Shown: positions 37,201 to 50,090 of the stretch, piece after piece
Numbering within the stretch: the first letter of the stretch is position 1
How the letters are laid out: the number at the start of each line of letters is the position of its first letter
Program-made: the position numbers and the translations under genes
DNA from: Orientallactaga sibirica
Lineage: Eukaryota; Chordata; Mammalia; Rodentia; Dipodidae
Assembly (NCBI GenBank): GCA_036365145.1
Contig: JAEOAD010000939.1
Coordinates: 124,001-188,000 of the forward strand
DNA length: 64,000 bases
Direction: 5' to 3'
Notes under the pieces: model-generated
Told to the model about the DNA's origin: nothing
Databases searched by the model: none
Seen by the model: only the letters and a program-made list of their open reading frames with translations

Positions 37201-37625
37201 AAACATCTTCATTGCTGAACACAGTACTGTGTGAAATAAGCTAGTTCGGTTCTAGGAATCAGTTACCTTACTACAAACATGGTTGAGTGCAGAAAGTTCA
37301 AACATTCCTAATTAGTATAATCTAACAAGATGTACAACTTACAAGTTTCGCTTCATTTCTAAACTACATTATTTAGAAAACGAACATCTTCATTGCCAAA
37401 TACTGTACTGTGTGAAATAAGCCAATTCTGTTCTCAGAATTTGGTGCTTTCCTAAGAAGAAGATTGAGTGCAGCATGTTCCAACTTTCCTTGTTTTTGTA
37501 GTCTGAAAAGATGTACAAGTTAGTAGATTCACCTCATTTCTACAAGTAGTTTGTTTAGAAAACAAACATCTTCATTTCCAAACACCGAATTTTGTGAAAC
37601 AAGCTAATTCGGTTCTAGGAATCAG
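37201..37625. repeat. Partial third member of the 28.5-34.3 kb family
   Basis: CTACAAACATGGTTGAG, ACTACATTATTTAG, GCCAATTCTGTTCTCAGAAT, TTGGTGCTTTCC and TCTACAAGTAGTTTG reproduce the order at 29,140-29,460, 30,220-30,540 and 33,100-33,420. The similarity fades near 37,625. Confidence 0.75.
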
Positions 37626-39677
37626 TTGCGTTCCTATGAATGTTGAGTGCAGCAAGTTCAAACATTCCTTGTTTGTGCAATCTAATAAGATGTAGAACGT
37701 AGTATATCCGCCTCATTTCTAAAGTAGTTTCTTTAGAAAACAAACATCTTCATTGCTGAACATTGTAATGTGTGAAATAAGCTATTTCATTCTAGGAATC
37801 AGTTGCTTTCCTACGAAGAAGGTTGAGTACAGCAAGTTCAAACTTTCCTTGTTTATGTAATCCAAAAAGATGTACACCTTGGTAGATTTACCTCATTTCT
37901 AAAGTCGTTTCTTTAGAAAACAAACATTTTCATTGCGGAATACTGTACTGTGTGAAATAAGCTAGTTCGGTTCTAGGAATCAGTTGCTATCCTACGAAGA
38001 AGGTTGAGTGCAGCAAGTTCAAACTTTCCTTGTTTCTGTAATCTAATAAGATGTACAACTTAGTAGATTCGCATAATTTCTAAAGTAGTTTGTATAGAAA
38101 ACAAACATCTTCATTGCCAAACACAGTACTGTGTGAAATAAGCTAGTTCGGTTCTAGGAATCATTTGCTTTCCTACGAAGATGGTTGAGTGCACCAAGTT
38201 CAAACTTTCCTTGTCTGTGTAATCTAACAAGATATAAAACTTAAAAGTTTCGCTCAATTTCTAAACTACTTTGTTTAGAATACAAACATCTTCATTTCCA
38301 AATACTGTACTGTTTGAAATAAGCTAGTTCGGTTGTAGGAATCAGTTGCTTTCCTACGAAGAAGGTTGAGTGCAGCAAGTTCAAACTGTCCTTGTTTCTG
38401 TAATGTTACAAGATATACAACTTAGTACTTTAGCCTCATTTCTAAAGTAGTTTGTTTAGAAAACAAACACCTTCATTTTCGTACTGTGTAATGTGTGAAT
38501 TAAGCTAGTTATGTACTAGGAATGAGCTGCTTTCATATGAAGAAGGTTGAGTGCAGCAAGTTCAAACTTTCCTTTTTTGTGTAATCTAAAAAGATGTAAT
38601 AATGAGAAGATTTGCCTCTTTTCTAAAGTTGTTTGTTTAGAAAACAAACATCTTCATTTCCAAGCAGTGTATTTTGTGAAATAAGCTAATTTGGTTCTAT
38701 GAATCAGTTGCTTTCCAACGAATGTTAAGTGCAGCAAGTCTAAATTTTCCTTGTTTCTGTAATCTATCAAGATGTAGGACTTACTAGATTCGCCTCATTT
38801 CTGAAGTAGTTTGTTTAGAAAACAAACATCTTCATTGCAAAACACTGTACTGTGTGAAAAAAGCTAGTTCGCTTCTAGCAATCAGTTGCTTTCCTACGAA
38901 GAAGGTTGAGTGCAGCAAATTCAAACTTTTCTTGTTTATGTAATCCAAAAGATGTACAACTTAGTAAATTCGCCTCTTTTCTAAAGTAGCTTGTTTAGAA
39001 AAGAAATATCTTTATTGCCGAACCCTGTAATCTGAAATAAGCTACTTCAGTACTAGGAATCAGTTTCATTCCTACGAAGAAGGTGCAGTGCAGCAAGTTC
39101 AAACTTTCCTTGTCCATGTAATCTCACAAGATGTACAACTTAGTAGATTTGACACATTTCTAAAGTAGTTTGTTTAGAAAACAAACATCTTCATTGCCAA
39201 ACACTGTACTTTGTGAAATCAGCTAGTTCAGGTCTAGGAATCGGTTGTTTTCCTACTAAGATAGTTGAGTGCAGCAAGTTCAAACTTTCCTTGTTTGTGT
39301 AATCTAACCATATGTAGAACTTAGTAGATTCGCATCATTTCTAAACTAGTTAGTTTAGAAAACAAACATCTTCATTGCCGAATACTGTACTGTGTGAAAT
39401 AAGCTAGTTCGGTTCTAGGAAACAGTTGCTTTCCTACGAAGATGGTTGAGTAGAGCAAGTACAAACTTTCCTTGTTTGTGTAATGCAAGAAGATATACAA
39501 CTTAGTAGATTCGCTTCATTTTTAAAGTAGTTTGTTTAGAAAACAAACATCTGCATTGCCGAACACTGTACTGTGTGAAATAAGCTAGTTCAGTTCTAGG
39601 AATTAGTTGCGTTCTTCCGAGGAAAGTTCAGTGCAGCAAGTACAAACTGTGTTCGTTTGTGTAATCTAACAAGATAT

Positions 39678-39690
39678 AAAACTTCTAAAC
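39678..39690. repeat. Deleted monomer (about 19 bp missing)
   Basis: GATATAAAACT joins directly to TCTAAACTACTTTG, so the CTTACAAGTTTCGCTTCATT segment is absent from a type II monomer. Confidence 0.8.
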
Positions 39691-40202
39691 TACTTTGTTT
39701 AAAAAACAAGCATCTTCATTGCCACATTCTTTACTGTGTGAAATAAGCTAGTTCGGTTATAGGAATCAGTTTCTTTCCTACGAAGAAGGTTGAGTGCATC
39801 AAGTTCAAACTTCCCTTGTTTGTGTTATCTAACAAGAATTACAAGTTAGTAGATTAGCCTCATTTCTAAAGTAGTTTGTTTAGAAAAGAAACATCTTCAT
39901 TGCCAAACACTGTACTGGGTGAAATAAGGTAGTTTGGTTCTAGGAATCAGTTGCTATCCAACGAAGAAGGTTGAGTGCAGCAAGTTCAAACTTTCCTTGT
40001 TTGTGTAATCTTACAAGATATACAACTTAGTAGATTCCATCATTTCTAAAGTAGTTTGAATAGAAAACAAACATCTTCATGTGCGAACACTGTACTGTGT
40101 GAAATGAGCTAGTTGAGTTATAGGAATCAGTTCCTTTCCTACGAAGAAGGTTGAGTCCAGCAAGTTCAAAGTTTTCTTGTTTGTTTAATGTAAAAAGATG
40201 TA

Positions 40203-40215
40203 CAACTGCACTGTG
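40203..40215. repeat. Deleted monomer (about 65 bp missing)
   Basis: GATGTACAACTG joins directly to CACTGTGTGAAATAAG. The 3' end of one monomer and the dyad of the next are lost, and the local period is about 115 bp instead of 181. Confidence 0.85.
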
Positions 40216-43200
40216 TGAAATAAGCTAGTTCAGTTCTAGGAATCAGGTGCTTTCCTACGAAGAATGTTCAGCCCAGCATTTTTGAACTTTTGTTGTTTGT
40301 GTAATGTAATAATATGTACAAATTAGTAGATTAGCTTCATTTCTAAAGTAGTTTGCTTAGAAAACAAATATGTTCACTGCCAAACACTGTACTGTGTGAA
40401 ATAAGCTAGTTCAGTTCTAGGAATCAGTTGCTGTTCTACGAAGATGGTTGAGTGCAGCAAGTTCAAACTTTCCTTGTTTATGTAATCTAAAAAGATGTAC
40501 AACTTAGTAGATTCGACTCATTTCTAAACTAGTTTGTTTAGAAAACAAACATCTTCATTGACGAACACTGTACTGTGTTAAATGAGCTAGTCCGTTCTAG
40601 GAATGAGTTGGTTTTCTGCAAAGATGGTTGAGTGAATCAAGTTCAAACATTCCTAGTTAGTGTAGTCTAAACATATGACCAACTTACACGTTTTGCTTCA
40701 TTTCTACACTACTTTATTTGGAAAACAAACATCTTTATTGCCAAATACTGTACTGTGAGAAACATGCCAATTCGGTTGTAGGAATTAGTTGCTTTCCTAC
40801 GAAGAAGATGGAGTGAAGCATGTTCCAACTTTGCTTCTTTGTGTAATCTAACAACAAGTACAAGTTTGAAGATTTGCCTCATTTCTAAAGCAGTTTGTTT
40901 AGAAAACAAACATCTTCATTTCTGAATACAGTAACTATGTGAAATAAGCTATTTCGGTTCTAGGATTCAGTTACTTTCCTACGAAGAAGGTTAAGTGCAG
41001 CAACTTTCAAACTTTCCTTGTTTGTGTAATCTAACAGGATGCACTACTTAGTAGATTCGCCTCATTTCTAAAGTAGTTTATTTAGAAAACAAACATCTTC
41101 ATTACCGAACACTGTACTGTGTTAAATAAGGTAGTTCGGTTCTAGGAATCAGTTGCTATCCTACAAACAAGGTTGAATGTAGCAAGTTCAAACTTTCCTT
41201 GTTTGTGTAATCTAACAAGATGTACAAGATAGTAAATTTGCCTCATTTCTATAGTAGTTTGTTCAGAAAACAAACATTTTCATTGCCAAACACTGTACTG
41301 TGTGAAATAAGCCTGTTCGGTTCTAGGAATCAGTTGCTTTCCTACGAAGAAGGATGAGTGGAGCATGTTCCAACATTCCTTGTTTGTGTAATCTGACAAG
41401 ATGTACAACTTAGTAGATTAGCCTCATTTCTAAAGTAGTTCGTTTAGAAAACAAACATCTTCATTGCTGAACACTATACTGTGTGAAATAAGCTAGGTCG
41501 GTTCTAGGAATGAGTTGCTTTCCTAGGAGGAAGGTTAAGTGCAGTAAGTTCAAAATTTCCTGGTTTGTGTAATCTAACAAGATGTACAAGTTAGTGCGTT
41601 TGACTCATTTCTAAAGCAGTTTGTGTACAAAACAAACATCTTCAGTTCAGAACACTCTACTGTGTGAAATAAGCTTTTTCGGTTCTCGGAATCAGTTGCT
41701 ATCCTACGAAGAAAGTTGAGTGCAGCAAGTGGAAACTTTCCTTGTTTGTGTAACCGTAAAAGATGTACAATTCAGTAGATTCGCCTCATTTCTATAGTAG
41801 TTTGTTTAGAAAACAAACATCTTCATTTCCGAGCACTGTACTGTGTGAAATAAGATAGTTCGGGTCTAGGAATCAGTTGCTTTCCTACGAAGAAGATTGA
41901 GTGCAGCAAGTTCAAACTTTCCTTGATTGTATAATGTAAAAAGATGTACAACTTAGTATGTTCGCTTCATTTCTAAAGTACTGTGTTTAGAAAACAAACA
42001 TCTTCATTGCCGAACACTGTATTGTGTGAAATAAGCTAGTTTGGTTCTAGGAATCAGTTGCTTTCCTACGAAGACGGTTGAGTGCAGCAAGTTCAAATTT
42101 TCCTTGTTTGTGTTATCTAACAAGATGTACAACTTACAGGTTTCGCTTCATTTCTAAACTACTTTGTTTAGAAAACAAACATCTTCATTGCCAAATACTG
42201 TACTGTGAGAAATAAGCTAGTTCGTTTGTAGGAATCAGTTGCTTTCCTACAAAGAAGGTTGAGTGCAGCAAGTTCAAACTTTCCTTGTTTATGCAATCTC
42301 ACAAGATGTACAACTTAGTAGTTTCGACTCATTTCAAAAGTCGTTTGGTTAGAAAACAAACATGTTCATTCCTGAACACTGTACTGTGTGAAATCAGCTA
42401 GTTCAGGTCTAGTAATCAGTTGCTTTCCTACATAGAACAGTGAGTCCAGCAAGTTCAAACTTTACTTGTTTGTGTAATCTTACACGATGTACAAGTTAGT
42501 AGATTTGCCTGATTTCTAACGGAGTTTGTTTAGAAAACAAACATCAGTATTGCAGGACACTGTACTTTGTGAAATAAGCTAGTTCGGTTCTAGGAATCAG
42601 TTGTTTTTCTATGAAGATGGTTGATTGCAGCAAGTTCAAACATTCCTAGTTAGCGTAATCTAACACGATGTACAACTTACAAGTTTCGCTTCATTTCTAA
42701 ACTACTTTGTTTAGAAAACAAACATGTTCATTGCCAAATACTGTATTGTGTGAAAAAATCTGTTCGGTTCTAGGAATCGGTTGCTTTCCTACGAAGAAAG
42801 TTGAGTGCAGAATGTTCCAACTTTCCTTGTTTGTGTAATCTGAGAAGATGTACAACTTAGCAGATTCGCCTAATTTCTTAAGTAGTTTGTTTAGAAAACA
42901 AACATCTTCATTGCCAAACATTGTACTGTGTGAAATAAGCTAGTTTGGTTCTAGAAATCAGTTGCTTTTGTACAAAGATGGTTGAGTGCAGCATGTTCAA
43001 ACTTTCCTTGTTTGTGTAATCTGACAACATGTACAAGTTAGTTGATTAGCAACATTTCTAAAGTAGTTAGTTTAGAAAACAAACATCTTCTTTCCTGAAC
43101 ACTGCACTGTGTGAAATAAACTGGTTAGGTTCTATGAATTAGTTGCTTTCCTACAAAGAAGGTTGAGAGCAGCAAGTTCAAACTTTCCCTCTTTATTTAA

Positions 43201-44394
43201 ACTGAAAAGATGTACAACTTAGTAGATTCACCTCATTCCTAATGTACTTTGTTTAGAAAACAAACATCTTCATTGGTGAACACTGTACTGTGTAAAATAA
43301 CCTAGTTCAGTTCTAGGAATCAGTTGCTTTTCTACGAAGATGGTTGAGTGCACCAAGTTCAAACATTCCTAGTTAATGCAATCTAAGAAGATGAACAACT
43401 TAGTACATTGACCTCCTTTCTCAAGTAGTTTGTTAAGAAACAAACATCTTCATTGCTGAACACTGTACTGTGTGAAATAAGCTAGTACGGTTCTAGCAAT
43501 CGGTTGCTATCCTACGAAGAAGGTTGTGGGCAGCAAGTTCAAACTTTCCTTGTTTGTGTAATCTTACAAGATGTAGAACTTATAGATCTGCCTCATTTCT
43601 AAAGTAGTTTGTTTAGAAAAGAAACATCTTCATTGCCGAACACTGTACTGTGTGAAATAAGACAGTTCGGTTCTAGGAATCAGATTCATTTCTACGAAGA
43701 CGTTTGAGTGCAGCAAGTTCAAACATTCCTAGTTAGCATAATCTAACATGATGTACAAATTACAAGTTTCGCTTCATTTCTAAACTACTTTGTTTAGAAA
43801 ACAAACACCTTCATTGCCAAATACTGTACTGTGTGAAATAAGCCAGTTCGGTTCTCGGAATCATTTCGTTTCCTACGAAGAAGGTTGAGTGCAGCATGTT
43901 CCAAATTTCCTTGTTTGTGAAATCTGACAGGATGTATAACTTAGTAGATTCGCCTCTTTTCTAAAGTAGTTTGTTTACAAAACAAACATATTCGTTGCTG
44001 AACACTGTACTGTGTGAAATAAGCTAGTTAGTTCTAGGACTCAGTTGCTCTCCTACGAAGAAGGTTGAGGGCAGTAAGTTCAATCTTTTCTTGTTTATGT
44101 AATCTAAAAAGATGTACAACTTAGTAGATTCACCTCATTTCTCAAGTAGTTTGTTTAGAAAACAAGCATCTTCATTGCCGAACACTGTACTGTGTGAAAT
44201 AAGCTATTTCGTTTTCGGTATTAGTTGCTTTCCTAAGAAGAAGGCTGAGTGCAGCATGTCCCAACTTTCCTTGTTTGTGTAATCCAAGAAGATATACAAG
44301 TTAGTAGGTTCGCCTCATTTCTAAAGTAGTTTGTTTAGAAAACAAACATCTTCATTGCCAGATACTGTACTGTGTGAAACAAGCCAGTTCAGTT

Positions 44395-45463
44395 CTAGGA
44401 ATCAGTTGCTTTCCTACGAAGAAGGTTGAGTGCAGCAAGTTCAAACTCTCCTTGTTTGTGTATTCTACCAAGATGTACAACTTAGTAGGTTCACCTCATT
44501 TCTAAAGTCTTTTTTTTAGAAAACAAACATATTCATTGCCAAACACTGTACTGTGCGAAATAAGCTAGTTCGGATCTAGTAATCACTTGCTTTCCTACTA
44601 AGAAGGTTGAGTGCAGCAAGTTCAAACTTTCTTTTTTTCTGTAATGTTACAAGATGTACAACTTAGTAGATTTGCCTCATTTCTAACGTACTTTGTTTAG
44701 AAAACAAAAACCTTCATTGCTGAACACTGTAATGTGTGAAACAAGTTAGTTCGGTTCTGGAATCTGTTGCTGTCCTTCGAATAAGGTTGAGTGCAGCAAG
44801 TTAAAACTTTCCTTTTTTGTGTAATCTAACAAGATGTAGAACTTAGTAGATTCCCCTCATTTCTAAAGTAGTTTGTTTAGAAAACAAACATTTTCATTGC
44901 TGAACTCTGTACTGTGTCAATAATCTATTTCAGTTCTAGGAATCAGTGGCTTTCCTATGAAGAAGTTTGAGTGCAGCAAGTTGAAACTTTTCTTGTTTAT
45001 GTAATCTAAAAAGATGTACAACTTAGTAGATTCGCCTCATTTCTAAAGTAGTTTCTTTAGAAAACAAACACCTTCATTTCCGAACACTGTGCTGAGTGAA
45101 ATAAGTTAGTCCACTTCTAGGAATCAGTTCCTTTCCTACAAAGACGGTTGAGTGCAGTAAGTTCAAATTTTCCTTGTTTATGGAATCTGAAAAGATGTAC
45201 ACTTTAGTAGATTCGCCTCATTTCTATAGTAGTTTGTTTAAAAAACAAACATCTTCATTGCCGCACACAGGACTGTGTTCAATAAGCTAGTTCAGTTCCA
45301 TGAATCAGTTGCTTTCCTACGAAGAAGGTTGAGTGCAGCAAGTTCAAAATTTCCTTGTTTGTGTAACCTTAAAAGATGTACAACTTACAAGTTTTGTTTC
45401 ATTTCGAAATTACATTGTTTAGAAAACAAATATCTTCATTCCCAAATACTGTACTGTGTGAAA
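44395..45463. repeat. Six-monomer block repeated from 33,639, copy 2
   Basis: This is the distant copy of 33,639-34,707. Sequence on both sides is unrelated mosaic array: upstream is an AACAAGCCAGTTCAG type II-derived monomer, and downstream the copy returns to AACAAGCTAGTTCAG. The piece looks transplanted about 10.8 kb within the array, by conversion or by duplication followed by loss of the intervening copy. Confidence 0.85.
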
Positions 45464-45966
45464 CAAGCTAGTTCAGTTCTAGGAATCAGTTGCTTTCCTA
45501 CGAAGAAAGTTGAGTGCAGCATGTTCCAACATTCCCTGTTTGTGTAATCTGAAACATGTACAAATCAGTTGATTCATCTCATTTTTAAGTAGTTTGTTTA
45601 GAAAACAAACATCTTTATTGCCAAATACTGTACTATGTGACATAAGCCACTTCCGTTCTATGAATCAGTCCCTTTCCTACGAAGAACTTTGAGTGCAGTA
45701 CGTTCAAACTTTCCTTGTTTGTGTAATCTAGCAATGTGTGTAACTTAGTATTTTGACCTCATTTCCAAAGTAGTTTGTTTAGAAAACAAACATCTTCATT
45801 GCCGAAAACTGTACTGTGTGAAATAAGCTAGTTTGGTTCTAGGAATCAGTTGCTTTCCTACGAAGATGGTTGAGTGCAGCAAGTTCAAACATTCCTTGTA
45901 TATGAAATCTAACAAGATGTACAACTTGGTAGATTCGCCTAATTTCTAAAGTAGTTTGTTTAGAAA
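45464..45966. repeat. Short mosaic satellite segment
   Basis: About three monomers separate two conserved blocks. They have one type II-like GCCAAATACTG and otherwise ordinary type I ends. Nothing else is visible. Confidence 0.75.
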
Positions 45967-46893
45967 ACAAACATCTTCATTGCAGAACACTGTACAGTTT
46001 GAAATAAGCTAGTTCGGTTCTAGGAATCAGTTGCTTTTCTACAAAGATGGTTGAGTGCAGCAAGTTCAAACTTTCCTAGTTAGTATAATTTAACAAGATG
46101 TACAACTGAAAGGTTTCACTTCATTTCTAAACTACTTTGTTTAGAAAACAAACATCTTCATTGTCAAATAGTGTACTGTGTGAAATAAGCTAGTTTGGTT
46201 GCAGGAATCAGTTGCTTTCCTATGAAGAAGGTTGAGTGCAGCATGTTCCACATTTCCCAGTTTGTGTAATCTAAAAAGATGTCCAACTTAGTAGATACAC
46301 CTCATTTCTCAAGTAGTTTGTATAGAAAAAAATCATCTTCATTGCCAAATACTGTACTGTGTGAAATAAGCTAGTTCGGTCTAGGAATCAGTTGCTTTCC
46401 TACGAAGAAGGCTGATTGCAGCAACTTCAAACTTTCCTTGTTTGTGTAATTTAAGAAGATGTACAACTTAGTAGATTTGGTTCATTTCTAAAGTAGTTTG
46501 TTTAGAAACCAAACATCTTCATTGCCAAGCACTGTAGTGTGTGAAATAAGCTAGTTCAGTTATAGGAATCAGTTGCTTTCCTACGAAGAATGTTGAGTGT
46601 AGCAAGTTCAAACTTTCCTTCTATGTGTAATCAAACAAGATGTACAACTTAGTAGATTCGACTCATTTCTAAAGTAGTTTGTTTAGAAAACAAACTTCTT
46701 CATTGCTGAACACTGTACTGTGTGAAATAAGCTAGTACAGTTCTAGGAATCAGTTACTTTTCTACGAAGATGGTTGAATGCACCAAGTTTACATTCCTGA
46801 TTAGTGTAATCTAACAAGATGTACAACTTACAAGTTTCGCTTCATTTCTAAACTACTTTGTTTAGAAAACAAACAACTTCATTGCCAAATACT
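45967..46893. repeat. Five-monomer block repeated at 50,091, copy 1
   Basis: This block matches 50,091-51,017 at an offset of 4,122-4,124 bp. Shared private forms include CATTGCAGAACACTGTACAG, AATTTAACAAGATG, CAACTGAAAGGTTTCAC, TTCCACATTTCCCAG, AAGATGTCCAAC, GTTCGGTCTAGG (one T short), GAAGGCTGATTGCAG, AGAAACCAAACATC, TGCCAAGCA and AACAACTTCATTGCC. Confidence 0.85.
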
Positions 46894-47639
46894 GTACTGT
46901 GTGTAATAAGCTATTTGGTTTCTAGGAATCAGTTGCTTTCCTATGAAGAAGGTTGAGTGCAGCAAATTCAAACTTTCCTTGTTTGTGTAATCTAACAAGT
47001 TGTACAAGTTAGTAGATTCGCCTCATTTCTAAAGCATTTTGTTTAGAAAACAAACATCTTCATTTTCAAACATTGTACTGCGAGAAATATGCTAGTTCAC
47101 TTCTAGGAATCAGATCGTTTCCTACATAGAAGGTTGAGTGCAGTAAGTTCAAATTTTCCTTGTTTATGTAATCTGAAAAGATGTACAATTTACAAGTTTT
47201 GCTCCATTTCTAAACTACTTTGTTTAGAAAAGAAACATCTTCATTACCAAATACTGTCCTGTGTGAAATAAGCTAATTTGGTTCTAGGAATCAGTTGCTT
47301 TCCTAAGAAGGTTGAGTGCAGTAAGTTTAAACTTTCCTTGTTTGTGTATTCTCACAAGATGTAGAACTTACTAGATTCGCCTCAATTCTAAAGTAGTTTG
47401 TGTAGAAAAAAAACATCTTCATTGCCAAACACTGTACTGTGTGGAAAAAGCTAGTTCAATTCTAGGAAACAGTTGCTCTCCTATGAAGAATGTTGAGTGC
47501 AGCAAGTTCAAACTTTCCTTGTTTGTGTAATCTCCCAAGATGTAGAACTTACTTGAATCCCCTCATGTCTAAAGTAGTTTGTTAGAAAACAAACAGCTTC
47601 ATTGCTGAACACGGTACTCTGTGAAATAAGCTAGTTCGC

Positions 47640-48340
47640 TTCTAGGAATCAGTTCCTTTCCTACAAAGAAGGTTGAGTGCAGTAAGTTCAAATTTTCCTT
47701 GTTTATGTAATCTCAAAAGATGTACAGTTTAGTAGATTCGCATCATGTCTATAGTAGTTTGTTTAGAAAACAAACATCTGCATTGCCGCACAGAGTAATG
47801 TGTGAAATAAGCTAGTTCAGTTCTAGGAATCAGTTGCTTTCCTACCAAGAAGGTTGAGTGCAGCAAGTTCAAACTTCCCTTGTTTGTGTAATCTACCAAG
47901 ATGTACAACTTACAAGTTTCGCTTCATTTCTAAACTACTTTGTTTAGAAAACAAACATCTTCATTGCCAAATACTCTACTGTGTGATATAAGCTAGTTCA
48001 TTTGTAGGACTCAATTGCTTTCCTAAGAAGAAGGTTGCATGCAGGAAGTTCAAACTTTCCTTGTTTGTGTAATCTAAAAAGATGTACAATTTACATGTTT
48101 TGCTTCATTTCTAAACTACTTTGTTTAGAAAACGAACATCTTCATTACCAAATACTGGACTGTGTGAAATAAGGAAATTCGGTTGTGGGAACCAGTTGCT
48201 TTTATACGAAGAAGGTTGAATGCAACAAGTTCAAATTTTCCTTGTTTCTGTAATGGTACAAGATGTACAACTTAGTAGATTCGACTCGTTTCTAAAGTAG
48301 TTTGTGTAGAAAACAAACACCTTCATTGCCTAACACTGTA
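47640..48340. repeat. Dispersed piece of the ten-monomer family
   Basis: Four monomers here follow the order at 36,160-36,870: TTTCCTACAAAGA.GGTTGA, GCAGTAAGTTCAAATTTTCC, CATTGCCGCACA, AACTTCCCTTG followed by a type II end, GATGTACAATTTAC with TTACCAAATACTG, then TTTCTG.AATG.TACAAG and ACACCTT.ATTGCC. The offset is about 11.47 kb, different from the 10.76 kb of the 33.6/44.4-kb pair, so the two pieces were not moved as one rigid segment. Confidence 0.65.
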
Positions 48341-49444
48341 ATGTGTGAAATAAGCTAGTTCGGTTCTAGGAATCGGTTGCTTTCCTACGAAGGTTGAGTG
48401 CAGCAAGTTCAAACTTTCCTTGTTTGTGAATTCTCACAAGATGTAGAACTTAGTAGATTCACCTGATTTCCAAAGTAGTTTGTTTAGAATACAAACATCT
48501 TCATTTCTGAACACTGTACTGTGTGGAATAAGCTATTTCTGTTCTAGGAATCAGTTGCTTTCCTATGAAGAAGGTTGAGTGCAGCAAGTTCAAACTTTGC
48601 GTGTTTGTGTAATGTAACAAGATGTACGACTTAGTAATTTCGCCTCATTTCTAAAGTAGTTTGTTTAGAAAACAAACATCTTCATGGCCGAACACTGTAC
48701 TGTGTGAAATAAGCTAGTTCGGTTCTAGGAATCTGTAGCTTTTCTACGAAGATGGTTGAGTGCAGCAAGTACAACCATTCCTAGTTAGTGTTATCTAACA
48801 AGATATACAACTTAGTAGATACACGTCATATCTAAAGTAATTACTTTAGAAAACAAACGTCTTCATTGCCGAACACTGTACTGTGTGAAATAAGGTAGTT
48901 CGGTCCTAGGAATCAGTTATTTTTCTATGAAGATGGTTGAGTGCAGCAAGTTCAAACATTCCTAGTTAGTGTAATCTAACAACATGTACAACTTAGTCCA
49001 TTCGCCTCATTCCTAAAGTAGTTAGTTTAGAAAACAAACATCTTCATTGCCGAACACTGTACTGGGTGAAATAAGCGAGTTAGGTTCTAGGTATCAGTTG
49101 CTTTCCTACGAAGAAGGTTGAGTGCAGCAAGTTCAAACTTTCCTTGTTTATGTAATCTAAAACCATGTACAACTTAGTGGATTAGCCTCATTTCTAAAGT
49201 AGTTTGTTTAGAAAACTAACATCTTCATTGCCGAACACTGTGAAATAAGCTTCTTTGGTTCAAGGAATCTGTTGCTTTCCTCCGAAGAAGGTTGAGTGGA
49301 GCAAGTTCAAACTTTCCTTGTTTCTGTAATATGTGAAGATGTACAACTTAGTAGATTCGCCTCATTTCTAAAGTAGTTTTTTTAGAAAACAAACTCCTTC
49401 AATGCAGAACACTGTAATGTGTGAAATAAGCAAGTTCGGTTCTA

Positions 49445-49458
49445 GGAATTAGTTGCAG
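49445..49458. repeat. Deleted monomer (about 22 bp missing)
   Basis: GGAATTAGTTGC joins directly to AGTGCAGGAAG, losing the CTTTCCTACGAAGAAGGTTG block, otherwise one of the best-kept parts of the monomer. Confidence 0.8.
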
Positions 49459-50090
49459 TGCAGGAAGTTAAACCTTTCCTTCTTTGTGTAATGTAACAAG
49501 ATGTACAACATTGTAGATTCACCTCATTTCTAAAGCAGTTTTTTTAGAAAACAAACGTCTTCATTGCCATACACTGTACTGTGTGAATTAAGCTAGTTTG
49601 GCTCTATGAATCAGTGGCTTTCATACGAAGAAGGTTGAGTGCAGCAAGTTCAAACATTGCCTGCTTGCGTAATCTAAAAAGATGTAATACTCAGAAGATT
49701 AGCCTCTTATCTAAAGTAGTTTGTTTAGAAAACAAACATCTTCATTTCCGAACACTGTACTTTGCGAAAAAAGCTAATTCGGTTCTAGGAATCAGTTGCT
49801 TTCCTACGAATGTTGAGTGCAGCAAGTTCAAACTCTCCTTGTTTGTGTAATATTACAAGATACACAACTTAGTGGATTCGCCTCATTTCTAAAGTAGTTG
49901 GTTTAGAAAACACACATGTTCATTGCCGAACACCGTCCTGTGTAAAATAAGCTAGTTCGGTTCTAGGAATCTGTTGCTTTCCTCGAAAGAAGGTGGAGTG
50001 CAGCAAGTTACAACTTTCCTGTTCTGTGTAATCTAACAAGATGTAATACTTAGAAGATTTGCCTCTTTTCTAAAGTTGTTTGTTTAGAAA

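Larger units (their letters stand above)
37626..44394. repeat. Diverged mosaic satellite, region 3
   Basis: About 37 monomers of mixed types hold a GATGTAATAATGAGAAG variant near 38,595, two deleted monomers (39,683 and 40,207) and several type II copies (near 38,250, 40,690, 42,140, 42,685 and 43,770). The CTTTCCAACGAATGTTAAGTG variant near 38,715 has a relative near 51,780. No gene, no inserted element and no long near-identical block were seen. Confidence 0.8.
46894..50090. repeat. Mosaic satellite, region 4
   Basis: About 17.5 monomers lie between the two five-monomer blocks. 47,640-48,340 is related to the ten-monomer family, and two monomers carry small deletions near 49,240 and 49,452. 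Type II copies lie near 47,190, 47,905 and 48,090. Nothing other than satellite is visible. Confidence 0.8.

Noticed and set aside
45275..45547. Longest open frame in the window (90 codons, plus strand), with a shorter relative at 34,519-34,710.
   Set aside because: A 181-bp unit shifts frame by one base at each monomer, so no protein repeat can be maintained. The two frames lie in the duplicated six-monomer block, and indels elsewhere in the family ignore frame.
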